This document shows positions 42,501-54,893 of a stretch of 64,000 nt of DNA, piece by piece; the stretch's first letter is position 1; every line of letters starts with the position of its first letter. A model generated the notes under the pieces. That model had not been told where the DNA came from and ran no database searches. It saw only the letters and a program-made list of their open reading frames with translations. The stretch lies in NCBI GenBank assembly GCA_036927565.1, contig JAYESD010000009.1:157812929-157876928 (forward strand), written 5' to 3'. The position numbers and the translations under genes were made by a program. The DNA is from Tuctoria greenei (lineage: Eukaryota > Streptophyta > Magnoliopsida > Poales > Poaceae).

Positions 42501-44142
42501 CCGGAATCTCCTCAATTGCGACACCGTCTATATGATTCAATTCCAATTGCTTCGGTGCGGTTTGAGATGCTTCAAATTCTACAGTTATCCCTTCCTCATT
42601 GGTCAACTTCACTGTCTTTGTGGCACATTCAATAACCCCATTGTGCTTCCTCAACCAGTCCATACCAAGTATAATATCCAACCCTTGAGAATCTAAAACA
42701 ATGAGGTTGGCGGAGAAGTCTACCCCCCTTATTCTAAGGCTTACTTTTGGACATACTATATTTGTCCTCATCTCTCCTCCAGGAGACTTAACCAACAGAG
42801 TAAACTTCATATGAGAGATAGGCAAACTATACTTGGCAACATACTTCGATGCAATGAATGAATGCGATGCTCCAGAATCAAATAACATAGTCGCGGGGTT
42901 GGAGTTGGCGAGAAACATACCAATGACCACATCATCCGCTTGTTGAGCATCCTCCGTAGAGACATGGTTCACGTTGCCACGAGCAAAATTCTGCTGTCCA
43001 CGGCTTCCTTGTGGCTGTCCTCCATTAGGTCTTGGGTTTTGCCTCGATGCATTGCTTCCTTGACCAAGGCCCGACTTAGGACATTGATGTGCAAAGTGTC
43101 CAGCTTCTCCACAAGTATAGCACTTCTTAACTCCACCAGAATTATTGGGACGAGCTTGGTTTTGAGCATTGGCTCCAGGAAAATCAGCACGAGGTGCATA
43201 AGGCGTCGGAGGCCTAGGTGCTTGCATGACAGGGCGCTGCTGCACAAACTGAGTTGGGCGCGGTGCATATCCAGGGCGCTGAGCAGGAATAGAGGAGCTG
43301 TAATTAGGCGCATTGGGTGGCGCAAAGCGAGGGCGCACATTACTTCCTTGTTGTTGTCCTTGATATGGCGCCTTCCTCTTGATTTCTTGCTCCATCTCAC
43401 GGATCTTGTTCTCAACCACAATTGCCTTGTCCACAAGCTTCTGAAAATTGACATAATCACAGTTGAGCAATTGCACTTGGATCGTATTGTTCAATCCCCT
43501 CATGAACAGGTATTGCTTCCGGCTGTCCCGGCTAACATCCTCAGGCGCATATCTTGAGAGTTGAGTGAACTTATTGAGATATTCACTCACGCTTGATTTT
43601 CCTTGTCTCAAGTTCTCAAATTCTTGCCTCTTCAAGAGCATAACACCTTCCGGCACATAATGAGAACGGAAACTCTCCTTGAATTCCGCCCAGGTAATTC
43701 TCTCTTGGTTCTCATGAGCACTGCAATAAGAATCCCACCAATCTGCAGCTGCTCCAACTAGTTGATGAGAAGCGAACAAGACCTTCTCTCGGTCACTGCA
43801 TTGGACAATGGCTAGCTTCTTCTCCACGGACTTGAGCCAATCATCAGCATCCATAGGGTCAGCAGCTTGAGCAAAGGTTGGCGGCCTAGTCCTCATGAAC
43901 TCTCCCAATCGGTTATGAGGAGGCGGGGGTGGCGGTGGAGGCATGTGTGGCTGATTGTTGATATTGCCAGCCTGCAGCTGTCCCATAGTCTGTATCATGG
44001 TCTGCATGAGCTGGTTTTGCATGGCCAATAGCTGCTCGATGTTGATAGCTCCCTGAGCCGGTCCTTGTCCATTGTCGTTTTGAGGCACTCCATTGTTCTC
44101 CTCTTCATCATTGCCATCCCTCTGGTTGCGAGTCCTCACCAT
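39423..44142 (-). pseudogene. G2 gag-pol polyprotein with one 1-bp frameshift
   Basis: ATG at 44142 (MVRTRNQRDGNDEEE). Domains in order: gag (to about residue 300), CCHC knuckle CYTCGEAGHFAHQC (about residue 340), protease LFDSGASHSF (about 419), reverse transcriptase with VVFIDDIMIYSK (about 732). Near 41475 one extra A after GGGCTTGGA shifts the frame. It reopens as RNase H (YTDHKSLKYIFTQ), integrase with an HHCC finger (CDVCQRVKAEHQ) and the D-D-E residues (GMDFIVGL, VSDRGSQFTS, ERTNQ), then a chromodomain (KVQWKHHTEKEATWELEDDL). The frame runs on through the polypurine tract into the LTR (EIHFKGGRFVTPS), to a stop at 39423. Apart from the single frameshift it looks full length, and the shift would separate the two halves of the enzyme set. 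Confidence 0.9.
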
Positions 44143-44412
44143 CTGAAGAAAAGCAGTAGGTAAGAATTAGAAAACGCCCCAACTATATGCATCAAGGGAT
44201 ATGAAACTAAACAACTGGCTACACTAGCCTAGGTGGACATGGCAATGCTAAAGCATCCCAAAATCCTCTATTAAGCACACAAGCAAGCAATATATATAGC
44301 AAACAGCACTCCAAGCAAAAATACATCGATTCCTGAGTGCTCCTATGTGCTCTAAAGTGTCCATTCTATCTAGGCTGCATCCTACGGTCAACCTGTGGCT
44401 CTGATACCAATC
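44143..44412 (-). other. G2 leader with tRNA-iMet primer-binding site
   Basis: On the minus strand TGGTATCAGAGCCACAGG starts within two bases of the LTR end (about 44394-44411). It matches the complement of the 3' end of plant initiator methionine tRNA. The rest is leader sequence before the gag ATG. Confidence 0.8.
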
Positions 44413-47227
44413 TGTGACGCCCGGTTCCGAAAATGAACCAAGCTAACGCATATGTGTGCCCAGGATGTTCACCACACATACACGAGTGAAATCACAATAG
44501 GATATACAGAAAATTACCACAGCTCAAATTATTAAATAAGTATTCTTATTACACAATTCATTAAATCCTCGAATACAAGCTCTAATGAATATTAATGACA
44601 AGTTCAACTAATGCAGCGGAAATAAACTAATTAAACTACTAAGCAAACTAAGCAACTATGCAGCATAAGCGACAGGGTATGTATATGCGCAGCTCCAATC
44701 AACACCACAGGCAAAGCTGACGGTAGACACGGCCTAGAACTCCGCATTATCGCCATTAAAATCCCAGTCCTGACCTGCAACTGTTGGGGTGGGGAATTGC
44801 AAGAGTGAGTACATGTCGTACTCAGCAAGTGTGGAAAGTATGACATGTGGCTGATTCAAATGACGACAATAATAATGGTAAAGTGCTGAAAAGTACGGTA
44901 AAACATTTGAAAAGCAATATATTATAAGTATGTGAAATAAACCCGTCATAACCATAAATAATACCATAATACCAAACTGAATTCTTTACCATCATAAATA
45001 ATTCCAGATTTCACCATCATCAATAACCATATTCAATACCAGAAATTAATCCATAACCATCCATAACCATGACCATTACCAAATTCCAATTTGCCTCTAA
45101 TCATGGAAGTTGTCCAGGCGCTCATAACCGGGAGCACGGCTATCATGATAGTTTTAGTTAACACTCTGCAGAGTTTGTACCTCTTTACCCACGTGTTCGT
45201 GATTTCATCACCCTTCGGCGACTAAGAACCTCCCTTATGCCCATGACCCGTCGGTCACCTTACACACTTCCGTTGGTGTGTGGCCAAGAGATCACAAAAT
45301 AGCCTTTACAAAGGGATTACTAGCCTATTTAGACCCCACTGAGGTTTCACCGGTGGCGATGTCTCCCGCAGAGCACATCTTCAACCAAGGGCCCCCTCTT
45401 GAGCCATTCGGATCCCAGGGTAGTCCCACCAATCACCAACAAACCCAATCCGACTACCCCTTCCCCGAGCATCCACAATGGTCCAAACAGCGCTAGCAAA
45501 GCCCTAATTAATCAGCTACGCCGCACCCATAACTTGGCCTCGTGGTGGCACTGTAGTCCTGGCTTATTCTCGCATGAACCGGTCCTTAGATCTAAAGCAA
45601 GCAACCCACCGTAACATCCAACCCATCCACATACCAGGCTTGCTTAGATCATCCATTACCATACCATGTTTAACCAATTCATGTTAACCATAATCTCATC
45701 CATGCATAATTAAATTGAGTGATATGGTTGTTTCCCATCCCAGTTGATTAAGCGAAGCAAAAAGGTAAAAACCCTTCCCGACTCTCTACCAAAATTTCCA
45801 GGTGACAAGGGTGGTTTAACAAGTCTAGTAAACTTCCTACCATAGGATTCCCATCAAATTGACACAAGCATGCAGTTTGCAAACAAAACATTTATTTTAA
45901 AACAGGATCAATATGCTTCAAGGACACTTGCCTTGCTCTTGCTGTTGATTAGGGTCAAAGCCTTCGAACTCTTGAGGTTGTAGATCCTCCGTGGCACTCT
46001 CTAGCGCAAATCCGTCTAATCCACACAATAAACATACAAAACAAGAAACACAATCAAAGAGTGCACAAATATTACTCAACATGACATGACATGCATGATT
46101 GATGCAATGCAAGGTAGAACTTGTTACTAGATTGCTTTTTAATGATCACTAACTAGTTCTAATAGATTTTAATCAGTTTATACAGGTTTGGAGTTGATTA
46201 GATCAAATTTTAGAATTAATTCAACACAATTTAACCAGAAAGATCGGACTAGTCCGCTTGGGATCGGACAAGTCCGCACTCTGCGAGATCAGCGGATTAG
46301 GGTTTTCTAGATCGACGTGAATTTGGAGATTAGGGGTTGAATTCTCGTAAGGAAAAGAGAATAGAAGGTATACCAGGTGTTTAGAACTCCAATGAACCAA
46401 GAAACTTGGAGGTAACACTTGGATCTTGATGATCTAGGGTTGGTGATGAACTTGGGGATGAATTGGTGGTGAAGGACGAAACTTGGTGGAGATCTTGATC
46501 CTCCTTCGTTTCCTCCTCTTCTTCTTCTTGTTTGGGATCTTCTCCTCCCTCCTTGATGGTGGCTCCCCACGAACTAGGGTTTGGGTGGGTGGAAAAAGTG
46601 GCAAATAGATGTCAAACCAAGGGGTGGGGTTGTTTATATAGAGGTGGAGGCTAGGGTTAGATGGATTTCGAGTTTCGGGATGAGTAGAGGCCGGTTTAGA
46701 GTCCCACATGGGCTCTAAAAGAGTTGGGCACGACGTCCCTAGGCCCACTTGACGTGAAACCCAAGAAACAAGTCGTAAAACAAAAGGTCAATCTCGGAGT
46801 CACGAAATATCGGACAAGTCCGGAAAGGACCGGACTAGTCCGAAGTCGTCCAGAGAGAAAATCGGACAAGTCTGGCCAAAAATCGGACAAGTCCGATCTT
46901 AGTCAGAAAGGAAAACGGACAAGTCCGCTGGAACACCGGACTAGTCCGGAAAAGTCCAGGGACTTAGCAAATTTTCAAGGATTCATGGAATATCGGACTA
47001 GTCCGCACAAAATCGGACAAGTCCGAAAGTTTCCAGAGCCACAATCGGACTAGTCCTCAGAAAAACCGGACTAGTCCGCACTTTCCTGCGTTTTAAGTGC
47101 GGTTTTGCTCCAAATCAATTTTAAATGCTCCGAATCAATTTTAAACTCGTTCCTCTTGTTGTGGGCTAATGTTAAACATGTATATGAGTGCATGTAGGGC
47201 ATGATGCATGAAAATGAGGGTGTTACA
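44413..47227 (-). repeat. 5' LTR of G2
   Basis: Same length as the other LTR and nearly identical. Differences seen by eye include AACAACT/AACTACT, CTCATGG/CTCGTGG, TTAACCAG/TTAATCAG and CTTTGAGG/CTTGGAGG. TATA box at 46632-46640. Palindromic repeat cluster at 46805-47080. Confidence 0.92.
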
Positions 47228-47232
47228 CATAG

Positions 47233-47554
47233 AGACAAATCAGGCGAAGATTAAGGCTATAGAGGAGATGGGGCCACCAGCCCGCATCAAAGATGTCCAG
47301 AAACTGACTGGATGTCTAGTCGCCCTCAGTCGATTCATCTCAATACTAGCGGAACGGGCGCTACCCTTCTTCAAGCTATTGAGGAAGTCCGGACCATTTC
47401 AATGGTCTGAAGAAGCAGAAAAGGCGTTCCAAGAGCTAAAGCAGCTCCTCACCACTCTACCAACCCTGGTAGCTTCGAACCCTAATGAGCCCTTACTGCT
47501 TTACATTTCAACAACCGACGAGGTTGTCAGCATGGTCCTGGTCGCGGAGAGACC
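47233..47554 (+). pseudogene. G1 reverse transcriptase/RNase H, second part
   Basis: It resumes exactly where 36764 stopped: IKAIEEMGPPARIKDVQKLT, then LTGCLVALSRFIS and FQWSEEAEKAFQELK, ending in VVSMVLVAERPE, where G3 is inserted (target duplication AGAAC at 47555-47559). The next piece is at 60561. Confidence 0.82.
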
Positions 47555-47559
47555 AGAAC

Positions 47560-48442
47560 TGTCGGTGGTTTTGATCCGACAGATCTCTCAACACTACTAA
47601 AGTGTTTGCGGAGTTCGAAGTTTGGTGTGGGCGCGCGGAGATTCAAGAAGGTGAAATGTAAAATGACACAGGAGACACAAAGGTTTACGTGGTTCGGGCC
47701 GCTTGAGCGTAATACCCTACTCCACGGGATGTGTTGGTGGTGTATTAGATGTATTGACTCAACTCAGGTGACGTGAATTGAGAGTGCGCGATCAGATCAG
47801 AGCAGGTCAGATCAGTCCAGATCCATCCATGTATCGTTGGCCTGTCCTTTTATAGCATAAGGACAGGCCGTTACAAGTTGGCCTGGCCCGACATGTGGCC
47901 CCGGCAGTTACTAATATTGATACACATTTGATGCGCTTAATTACCCTTAATGACCGAGTTACGGGCTTTGACATCACCGTTACTGGTAATTAAGGTCGTC
48001 CGATTGTGTGTCATTAACATAGTATTAATGACACTTAATCGGGTATTGAAGTCCTTGATTCCCCTTTGAAGATCCGGAGCCGTTGTGGAGTCTTCCGAAG
48101 GTTTGAGGCTGAAGATCTGACGGTTGGACACGTGGCAGCTCTGGAGCATACTGTGGGGAACAGATAGGTCCGGTGCCACCAGACACGTGTCAGTTCTGGA
48201 GCTTCCCTCGGTCTGGGGTTAGGTCTGGGGGTGCCGTTATGGTACATAGCCCGGAGCTTCCCCCTTGTGGGCGGTAGCTCCGGTTTGATGGTACACGTGG
48301 CGACCCTGGGACTAACCATGTTGGGGAAGCGGGTCCGGTTATGTCTGACATGTGGGCCTCTGAAGGTCTTCAAATCAAGTAGATGACCTTTCCTTGAGAT
48401 ATTTGCAATCTCAAGGGGTATACGGTACCCAGGGTACCGACA
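47560..48442 (-). repeat. 3' LTR of G3
   Basis: It ends at the target duplication AGAAC; on the other side the polypurine stretch CAGGGGGCCAC (48443-48453, minus strand) borders it. TATA box on the minus strand at 47846-47854. Confidence 0.9.
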
Positions 48443-48979
48443 GTGGCCCCCTGGGTTCACCTCTGGGGAAGACCCCTAGGGTGAAGTCATTCCGACGAAG
48501 GTGGGTCCATCCTTCGACCTTTGAGCCGAGTCTTCAAAGGTCTTCAGATGTGTCGTTGGCGATAGTTTTGGAGTTAAATCCTCGCCGCGTGGCATATCTC
48601 GGGTGTGGCAAATGAGATCTTTGGCGTGCGTATCTCACGCAATTGAATGTCGTCGGTTCCCGATACGAAAATCGTATCGGTTCCGCGCGCCTTGTCAGGC
48701 TGCCGCCTTCGGGCTTCCCGCCTATCTTGATGACAACCGTTCGCGTGGGTAAGAACCTCGACTTGATCGTCGGGGTGGTCCCGTGCCCTCTTGTCATCGA
48801 CAGGGTGAAATTTTTGAATAGTATCTTCGACTTCCTTGCGGTTTCCATCCAAGCGTTGCGGGGGCTTACTTAAGAAGGAAAGCGCGCACCGTCTGGGGTT
48901 CTTTATGCCTCTCATTTGAACTTGCGTTCGAACTCCCAAACTTGTGCTTGCTTTTCCTCCCTTGCCTCGCTGTGCTGCG
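48443..48979. other. G3 spacer between 3' LTR and antisense ORF
   Basis: It contains the polypurine tract and about 500 bp of sequence that on the plus strand would be upstream of the antisense ORF. No gene is seen. Confidence 0.5.
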
Positions 48980-51900
48980 ATGGAGTTGGGTCTCCGCAAG
49001 AGCCGCTTGAAGACTGAAGGTGACCTGAAGTAGGTCCGGGCCCTCATGGGGTGGTCCTCGGACTTCTTCAACCACCAGGTCCACGCCGGTAGGGAGCTCC
49101 CGTTCGAGAAGGAGCACGCCGGCGAGATAGTGTATTTCTCTGCGTACGCCATGGTGGGGTTGGTCCCGCCTTTTTCCTCCTTTTTCTTGATGCTGCTAGA
49201 CTTCTATGGTCTACAGCTGTATCACCTTGGCCCCCACTCCATTCTTCTAGTGTCTGTCTTCGTCCACTTCTGCGAAATGTGGGTGGGCATCCCCCCTGCA
49301 TTGAGCTTTTCCGGACCTTCTTCACCGTCAATACCACCGGAAGGGGTGATGAGTACCTTGGATTCTACTACTTCGTGAAGCGCAAGAAGTGCCCATTCAA
49401 GTACCTCCGGTCGTTTCCCTCTGGAAAGTGGGATGATTGGAAGAAGGACTGGATAGTCATCCGGGTGGAGGAGCACGAGAAGCTGGAGGTGCCCGAAGGC
49501 CTCCCCAACATTGACACTGCAGTCTGGAGTGAAGCTCCGATGCTATGGGATGCCTTCAACCCTACTCTGACCAGGATCCGCCAGTGTGTGGAGGGAGGAG
49601 TAACTCCTCAGGCGGTATTTTGCAATTTCCTGGTCAACAGGTGGGCACCGCTGAAGAGGAGAGAAAAACTTGCTTGAGCCCTCAACAGTGTGATGGACAA
49701 CGACCGGGTCGAGACTGGGCTGAAGTCCAACATGGAGGGGGCGACCTTGGAGTTTCATCTCAAGAAGTTCCAGCACGGCATCAAAGTTGCGGGTGATGAC
49801 TTGACCCCGCCACCAGCTTTCCTCCCTCTGAAGGTGGAAGTAGAGTTCAGCAGGGAGCTCCGGCGGACGATGCCGGTGCTTGACGACCTCGGTGTCGTCG
49901 AGAGAAGATCGACCTCCAGGGTGGTGATCCCTGGGGCTTCTGAAGGTGGCTCCGACCTTGCCCCGAAGCCAAGGACCGAAGTCGTCGGCAAGGGCAAGGT
50001 GCCGGCGGACGAACCCTCGAGCCGGAAGAGGAAACTGAAGCATGCCGACGGAAGGTCCGTCAGGCCTGCATCCTCTGCAGCAGCTCCTTCTCCCCGGAGG
50101 GGGAGGTCTTCTACAACTGCGGCGACTGTTCCTGCAACAGCATCTTCCCGGGGTGCAAGCTCCGAGCATGTGACTCCAGCACCAGGGCCAGTTGAGGCCT
50201 CTCGGTCCGGAGGTCCTTCCCGGTCAAGGGGGGCCTCGACTAAGGAAATGCCCACGGTTGCAACAAGTTCCGGGGGGCCTTCCGGATCTACCACGCCGGA
50301 AGCGGCTATGGTTAGTCCAGAACGCCCGGGAAAGAGATTCCGTGCAAGCTGGTGCGGAAGCCTTTACCTCAGACAGTTGTTTTGTTATAGTAACTGTTTT
50401 TTAAGTTTCTTCATCCATCATCTGCAGCGTCCCCAAGAAAATGAGTGAGGCACCACCCTCAGCCACAACAGCTGAAGCTGTGAGGGCGGAGGCTTCTGCT
50501 CCTGTCCCGGTGCCACCCCAAGTGGTGGCTGAAGCTGCGGCAGCTCCGGCGCCAGCTGTCGTGGTCATGGACCTCGAGTCATCCCCCGAGACTCCCGTGG
50601 TAGTGCTGGACCACGGGAGAGAAGATGCGCCAGCGACACCTGCCCCGGAGGTTGAAGCCCCGGGTCTTGATGCTGAGATGATGGAAGCTTCGGTCGTCAA
50701 GCCGGAGGAAGCAGTGATTCCGACCTCAGAGATGGAAATTGTCGAAGCCCCGGCGGTTGAGCCGGATGTTGAGGAAGTCCCGACGGTTGAGCCGGCTACC
50801 TCCAAAGCTCCAGCCTCAGAGCCGGTTGCCACTGAAGCTCCGGCTACAGAGCCGGTTGTTGCGGAGGCATCAGCACTCGAACCCATGATGGTCGAGGCGC
50901 CAACACCCGAGCCACCAGCGGAGGAGGAGCCCAGTCCAGAGCCGGTTGCGGTTGAAGACCTTCCGGTGCCTAAGCCGGTTGAGGTTGAAGCTCCGGTCTC
51001 AGGGCCGGTTGTTGTTGACCTTCCGGCGCCCGAGCCGGTTGTCGCGGAGGTATCATCACTCGAACCTATGATGGTCGAGGTGCCAATGCCTGAGCCACCA
51101 GCGGAGGAGGAGCCCAGGGCGGAGCCGGAAGTAGCCTCTGCTCTGGAAGTGATGACAGCAGAGGTGCCTGCTGTGGAGCCGGGGTGTCCTAATGAAGTCG
51201 CTGGCCCCCTGCCTGAAGGGGCAAATGAAGACCTGGCGGCAGGGCCTTCAGAACCACTTTCGGAGGTCAGAACTTCTTCTGCGAGACCCTCCTCGGTGGC
51301 GACTGAGGCTATCCCGGAGGACGGCCCTGGTGCCGTGGAGGCTCAGGGGACCACTCTTGTGGAGTGGGACCCAATTTTTGTAAGTGAGAACCCGCTGGAA
51401 GCAGCGAAGGAGACCCCACCAGGTCCGGACCCTATTCCCCTGTCGTTGTCCATTGACAACGCTTGCTCCAGTCTGCGTCAAGTCCAGCTGGCATTCTACC
51501 ACGACAGCAAGGCTCTTGAAGAGGAGCGCCAAACCCTTAGGTGGTGGCCTAATCGGCTCTACTTCGAGACCAAGCTGGCGCAGTCTAGGCTGGCAGACGA
51601 CAAGGAGTGGATCAAGCACGAGAAGGTCCGCCTGGAATACTGGGGCAAATTATTGGATGATAGGGAGAGCTTGACTCGTGCCCTCGACGCTCAATCTCGG
51701 GCCATTTATGAGTAGACCAAGGCATCTAATAGTGCGGCTGATGATCGCCAAGAAAGGCTTGAAGCCATTAACACTACTCTCATCAAGCGCCGAGAGGCAC
51801 TTGAGGAGAGGGAGAAGAGGCTCGAAGACGAAGAGCAAAAACTCCTAGAGCTGCGGGATGACGTCTTGAAGAGGGAAGAGGAGCTCGCCGAAAAGCTGGC

Positions 51901-52591
51901 TCTGGCTGACAAGGGCCTCGAGGAACGCGCCAAGAAATTGGAGGAGCATTGCGTCGAGGAGGAGGAAAAAGCCTCGGTGCAAGGGCAGGAACTCTTCCAG
52001 CAAGAGTGTGCCATCGCTGCCAGGGAGAAGAAAGTTAGGGGCAGGGAGAAGGACTTGGTTGCCCGCCGGAATAAGATCTACCTCCGGGAGGAGGAGATCG
52101 GAAAACTCAAGAAGTAGGTTGCTGAAAAGATTCAGCAAAATGCCAAAGAGGTTGAGCGCCTTGCTCGCGAGAATTCTGAATTGGTGGCAGCCAAAAGATC
52201 CTTGGAGGAACTGAAGGGCTTGAGGGCTGTGGACTCCCTACAGGTTTGGGAGTTCCTGAGCAAAGCCAACGACGTGCTGACACCGATGGACTTCAGTCCC
52301 GTGCGTCTGGATGATCCGGAGCCAGAGCCGGACCTAGCGTTGCAGGCGTTGAGCTCGGTGGGTAGCAAACTCTCCAAGGTGGGTGACGTCATCGCAGACC
52401 AGTTGGAGGTTGAGGGGCAGTCCCTGGCGAAGAACATTGCAGAGTATGTGCTGACGTGCTACACCAGCCAGGATCCCCAATTTCCTCCAGACCCGGTGCT
52501 TGAAGGTCCCGTCGAAGGAGAAGGTGAAGCCACCCGAGCCAACGTGTCAGAGGTTGCTCAGAAGGTCGCTCAGTTCTTCTATAGGATTTAG
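48980..52591 (+). pseudogene. G3 antisense ORF with Transposase_28-like (putative gypsy-type) domain
   Basis: It is on the strand opposite gag-pol, between integrase and 3' LTR. From ATG 48980 the N-terminal part contains FFLMLLDFYGLQLYHLGPHS and CEMWVGIP, then FRTFFTVN and GFYYFVKRKK, the pattern of the putative gypsy-type transposon domain (PF04195-like). A GT..AG intron near 50333-50428 probably links this to the second part, starting VPKKMSEAPPS. That part is a Pro/Glu/Val-rich repeat (EAPATEPVVAE type, about 50640-51180) followed by a long Glu/Lys-rich coiled coil (about 51550-52200) and a C-terminal segment ending QKVAQFFYRI. Broken by TAG 49031, a 1-bp loss in a C-run near 49291, TGA 49675, TAG 51713 and TAG 52115. 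Function is unknown. Confidence 0.72.
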
Positions 52592-53906
52592 GACCATCTC
52601 TGTAGCTCCCACTTGTATTCTCTCTTTTTCTTCCCCAATTTTGTAATCCCTTGTCTCTAGATGAATGAAATCCAAATTTTTGTGAATTTAATTTTTTGTC
52701 TTCAACACTTTTGTCTTCACTTGGCCCCCTGGTAGATGTACACAATATTATTGTGAACATGTACCAAGAGGATATTGTATTTTGTTGAAGACTCGTTTGC
52801 TTCGAACTTGTAGAGTGTAGGTCCGAAGTCTTCGATAGTGAAGGCCCCCTGAGGTTATCGGAGCTTAGAAGCTCCGGCATTGACTACCGTCAGAGCTCAG
52901 TAGCTCCGGCAATAGTCCCTATCAAGGCGTAGAGCATAGATAGTTAGCCCTCCGGGGTGTCGGAGCTTAGTAGCTCCGGCAGTGACCTTTTCCAACGCGT
53001 AGTTTGTCGGCAGCAGACTCCGCTTGTGGGGTCTTCTCACCATCTTTTATTCTGCGTCGACGGCTGGCCCCACTAGCTTTACCGGAGCTTGGTTTCTCCG
53101 GTGATGCTTGTTTTCAATGTTTAACATCGATTACAAGCCACCTAGGGGGAGTCAGAGCTTTGTTAGCTCTGGCTTTTCTCCATCAATGTGGATTCTTTAT
53201 TTTTCCTGCACACTGAAGCCAAGAAAAATAGTAAAATTCACTCCTTGCCTATAACTTCGTCGCGGCTTACGATTCCCAAGAAAGTTTTAGGTCTAACACA
53301 ATTCTGAATACAACCGAATGCATTGCCTTCTTTCTTCCAGATCCAATTGTACTTGGACCCGCCTTACTTCGGCCTGCCGGGGTGTAGGTAGAGTGGCGTA
53401 CTTAGGGTGCTTGACCAGGCTAAGTCGATAGCACACTCCGGCCCTAGATTGGCTTGGCGACATTCAGGCGAGTGGGCCATGAACAATATTTGAATCCAAA
53501 AGAATTGACAATACAGCTCGGATTGTACATGAACTGGTCGAACTAAAATTTCTTAAGAATTGCACAACTTTGTTATAGACAAGAAGAGAAAAATAAAAAA
53601 TGTTGAGCCTGTACAAAATAAATGCACATGGAGTCTGTTTCACATGAAGATGCCTTTCATTATAGGTCCGGGGTATAGGGGAAACAAGTCCACTCTTAGG
53701 GTACGGAACCAGGCTAAGCGTGTTTAATTTCTCGTTTGACCCAGGGTAGCTAGCCACACTTTTAATCCTGAGACTGTGACAAGTGTTGCATGAACTTTGT
53801 GGACCTTCCAGGAAAGGTCCAGCTGTTCTCCCGGAGGAACTACCCGACTCTGTACAATGACTCTATAACATACACCTCAAATTACTACAGACTCACCTCC
53901 GTGATA
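52592..53906. repeat. G3 non-coding region with GAGCT..AGCTCCGGC repeats
   Basis: No gene. 52850-53170 contains repeated, partly palindromic CGGAGCTTAGTAGCTCCGGC words. The matching region of G1 (63050-64000) carries the same words in the opposite orientation. It separates the sense pol and antisense ORF ends. Confidence 0.55.
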
Positions 53907-54893
53907 TTAAGTGTAGAACTTATGGAGGTGCTCAATATTCCAAGGATTTGGGAGAGGTGTCCCATCCTCGGTAGCCAATCGAACGCTTCCGGGACGGGAT
54001 ACTTTAATCACTCAGAAGGGTCCCTCCCAGCTGGGGGAGAGTTTGTTTAACCCTTCTCTGGATTGTATTCTCCGTAGCACCAGATCGCCTTCCTCGAGCT
54101 GTTGGTTGTGTACATGCTGCTGATGATAGCGCCGAAGGGCTTGGCGGTATCGGGCATTCCGAACAGCTGCTTGGCACCTTCCCTCCTCAAGGAGGTCTAG
54201 GTCTTCACGTCGGAGCTGGTCCTGTGTGGTTTCGTCGAAGGTCCGGACCCAGAGTGACCCCAAGGTAATTTCTGGAGGAAGGATTGCTTCAGCTCCGTAC
54301 ACCAGGAAGAAGGGTGTCTCTCCAGTTGACCGGTTTGGAGTTGTCCTGTTGGCCCATAGATGGGCGGAAGCTCTTCAATCCAGTTGGCTCCATGTTTTTT
54401 CAGGCACTCATAGGTGCGCGTTTTGAGTCCTTTAAGGATTTCAGCATTTGCTCTCTCGGCCTAGCCATTGCTTGCCGAGTGAGCTAGGGAGGCGTAGCAA
54501 ACGTGAATGCCGAGGTCTTCGCAATATCCTTGAAATGCAGAGCTTGTGAATTGGGTCCCGTTATCAGTAATGATTTTGTTTGGACTTCATATCTGCATAC
54601 AATGGACTGCAAAAAGTTGATAGCTGATTGCTTGTTTATTGTAACAACTTGAGTTGCTTCTGGCCACTTGGTGAACTTGTCAATGGCGACATACAGGAAC
54701 TTGTAACCTCCGACGGCTCTTGGGAAAGGTCCCAAGATGTCCATCCCCCACACAGCGAAGGGCCATTTAGGAGGTATCATTTGTAGAGGCTGAGCTGGTG
54801 TGTGAATTTGCTTTGCATGAAATTGACATGCTTTGCATTTCTTCACCAGCTCAGTTGCATCCTGGAGTGCTGTAGGCCAGTAGAAGCCATGCC
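53907..54893 (-). pseudogene. G3 integrase, broken by a 203-bp deletion and frameshifts
   Basis: The blocks KKCKACQFHAKQIHTPAQPL, WGMDILGPFPRAVGG and YKFLYVAIDKFTKWPEA are present, the catalytic DNG is readable only after a frameshift, and the C-terminal half continues through LPPEITLGSLWVRTFDETTQ to a stop at 53907. Compared with G1, 203 bp are missing at the N-terminal border (at 54894-54901), removing the His residues of the zinc finger. Confidence 0.78.

Larger units (their letters stand above)
36765..47227 (-). mobile_element. Chromodomain Ty3-gypsy element G2, complete, TSD CATAG
   Basis: Read on the minus strand, 10.46 kb. Two LTRs of exactly 2815 bp (36765-39579 and 44413-47227), CATAG on both sides (36760-36764 and 47228-47232), tRNA-iMet primer site, gag-pol and a polypurine tract (AAGGGGGGTAGG). 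By direct reading the two LTRs differ at about four positions, so the insertion is very recent. It resembles the Tekay/Del group of chromoviruses by its long LTRs and C-terminal chromodomain. Confidence 0.93.
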
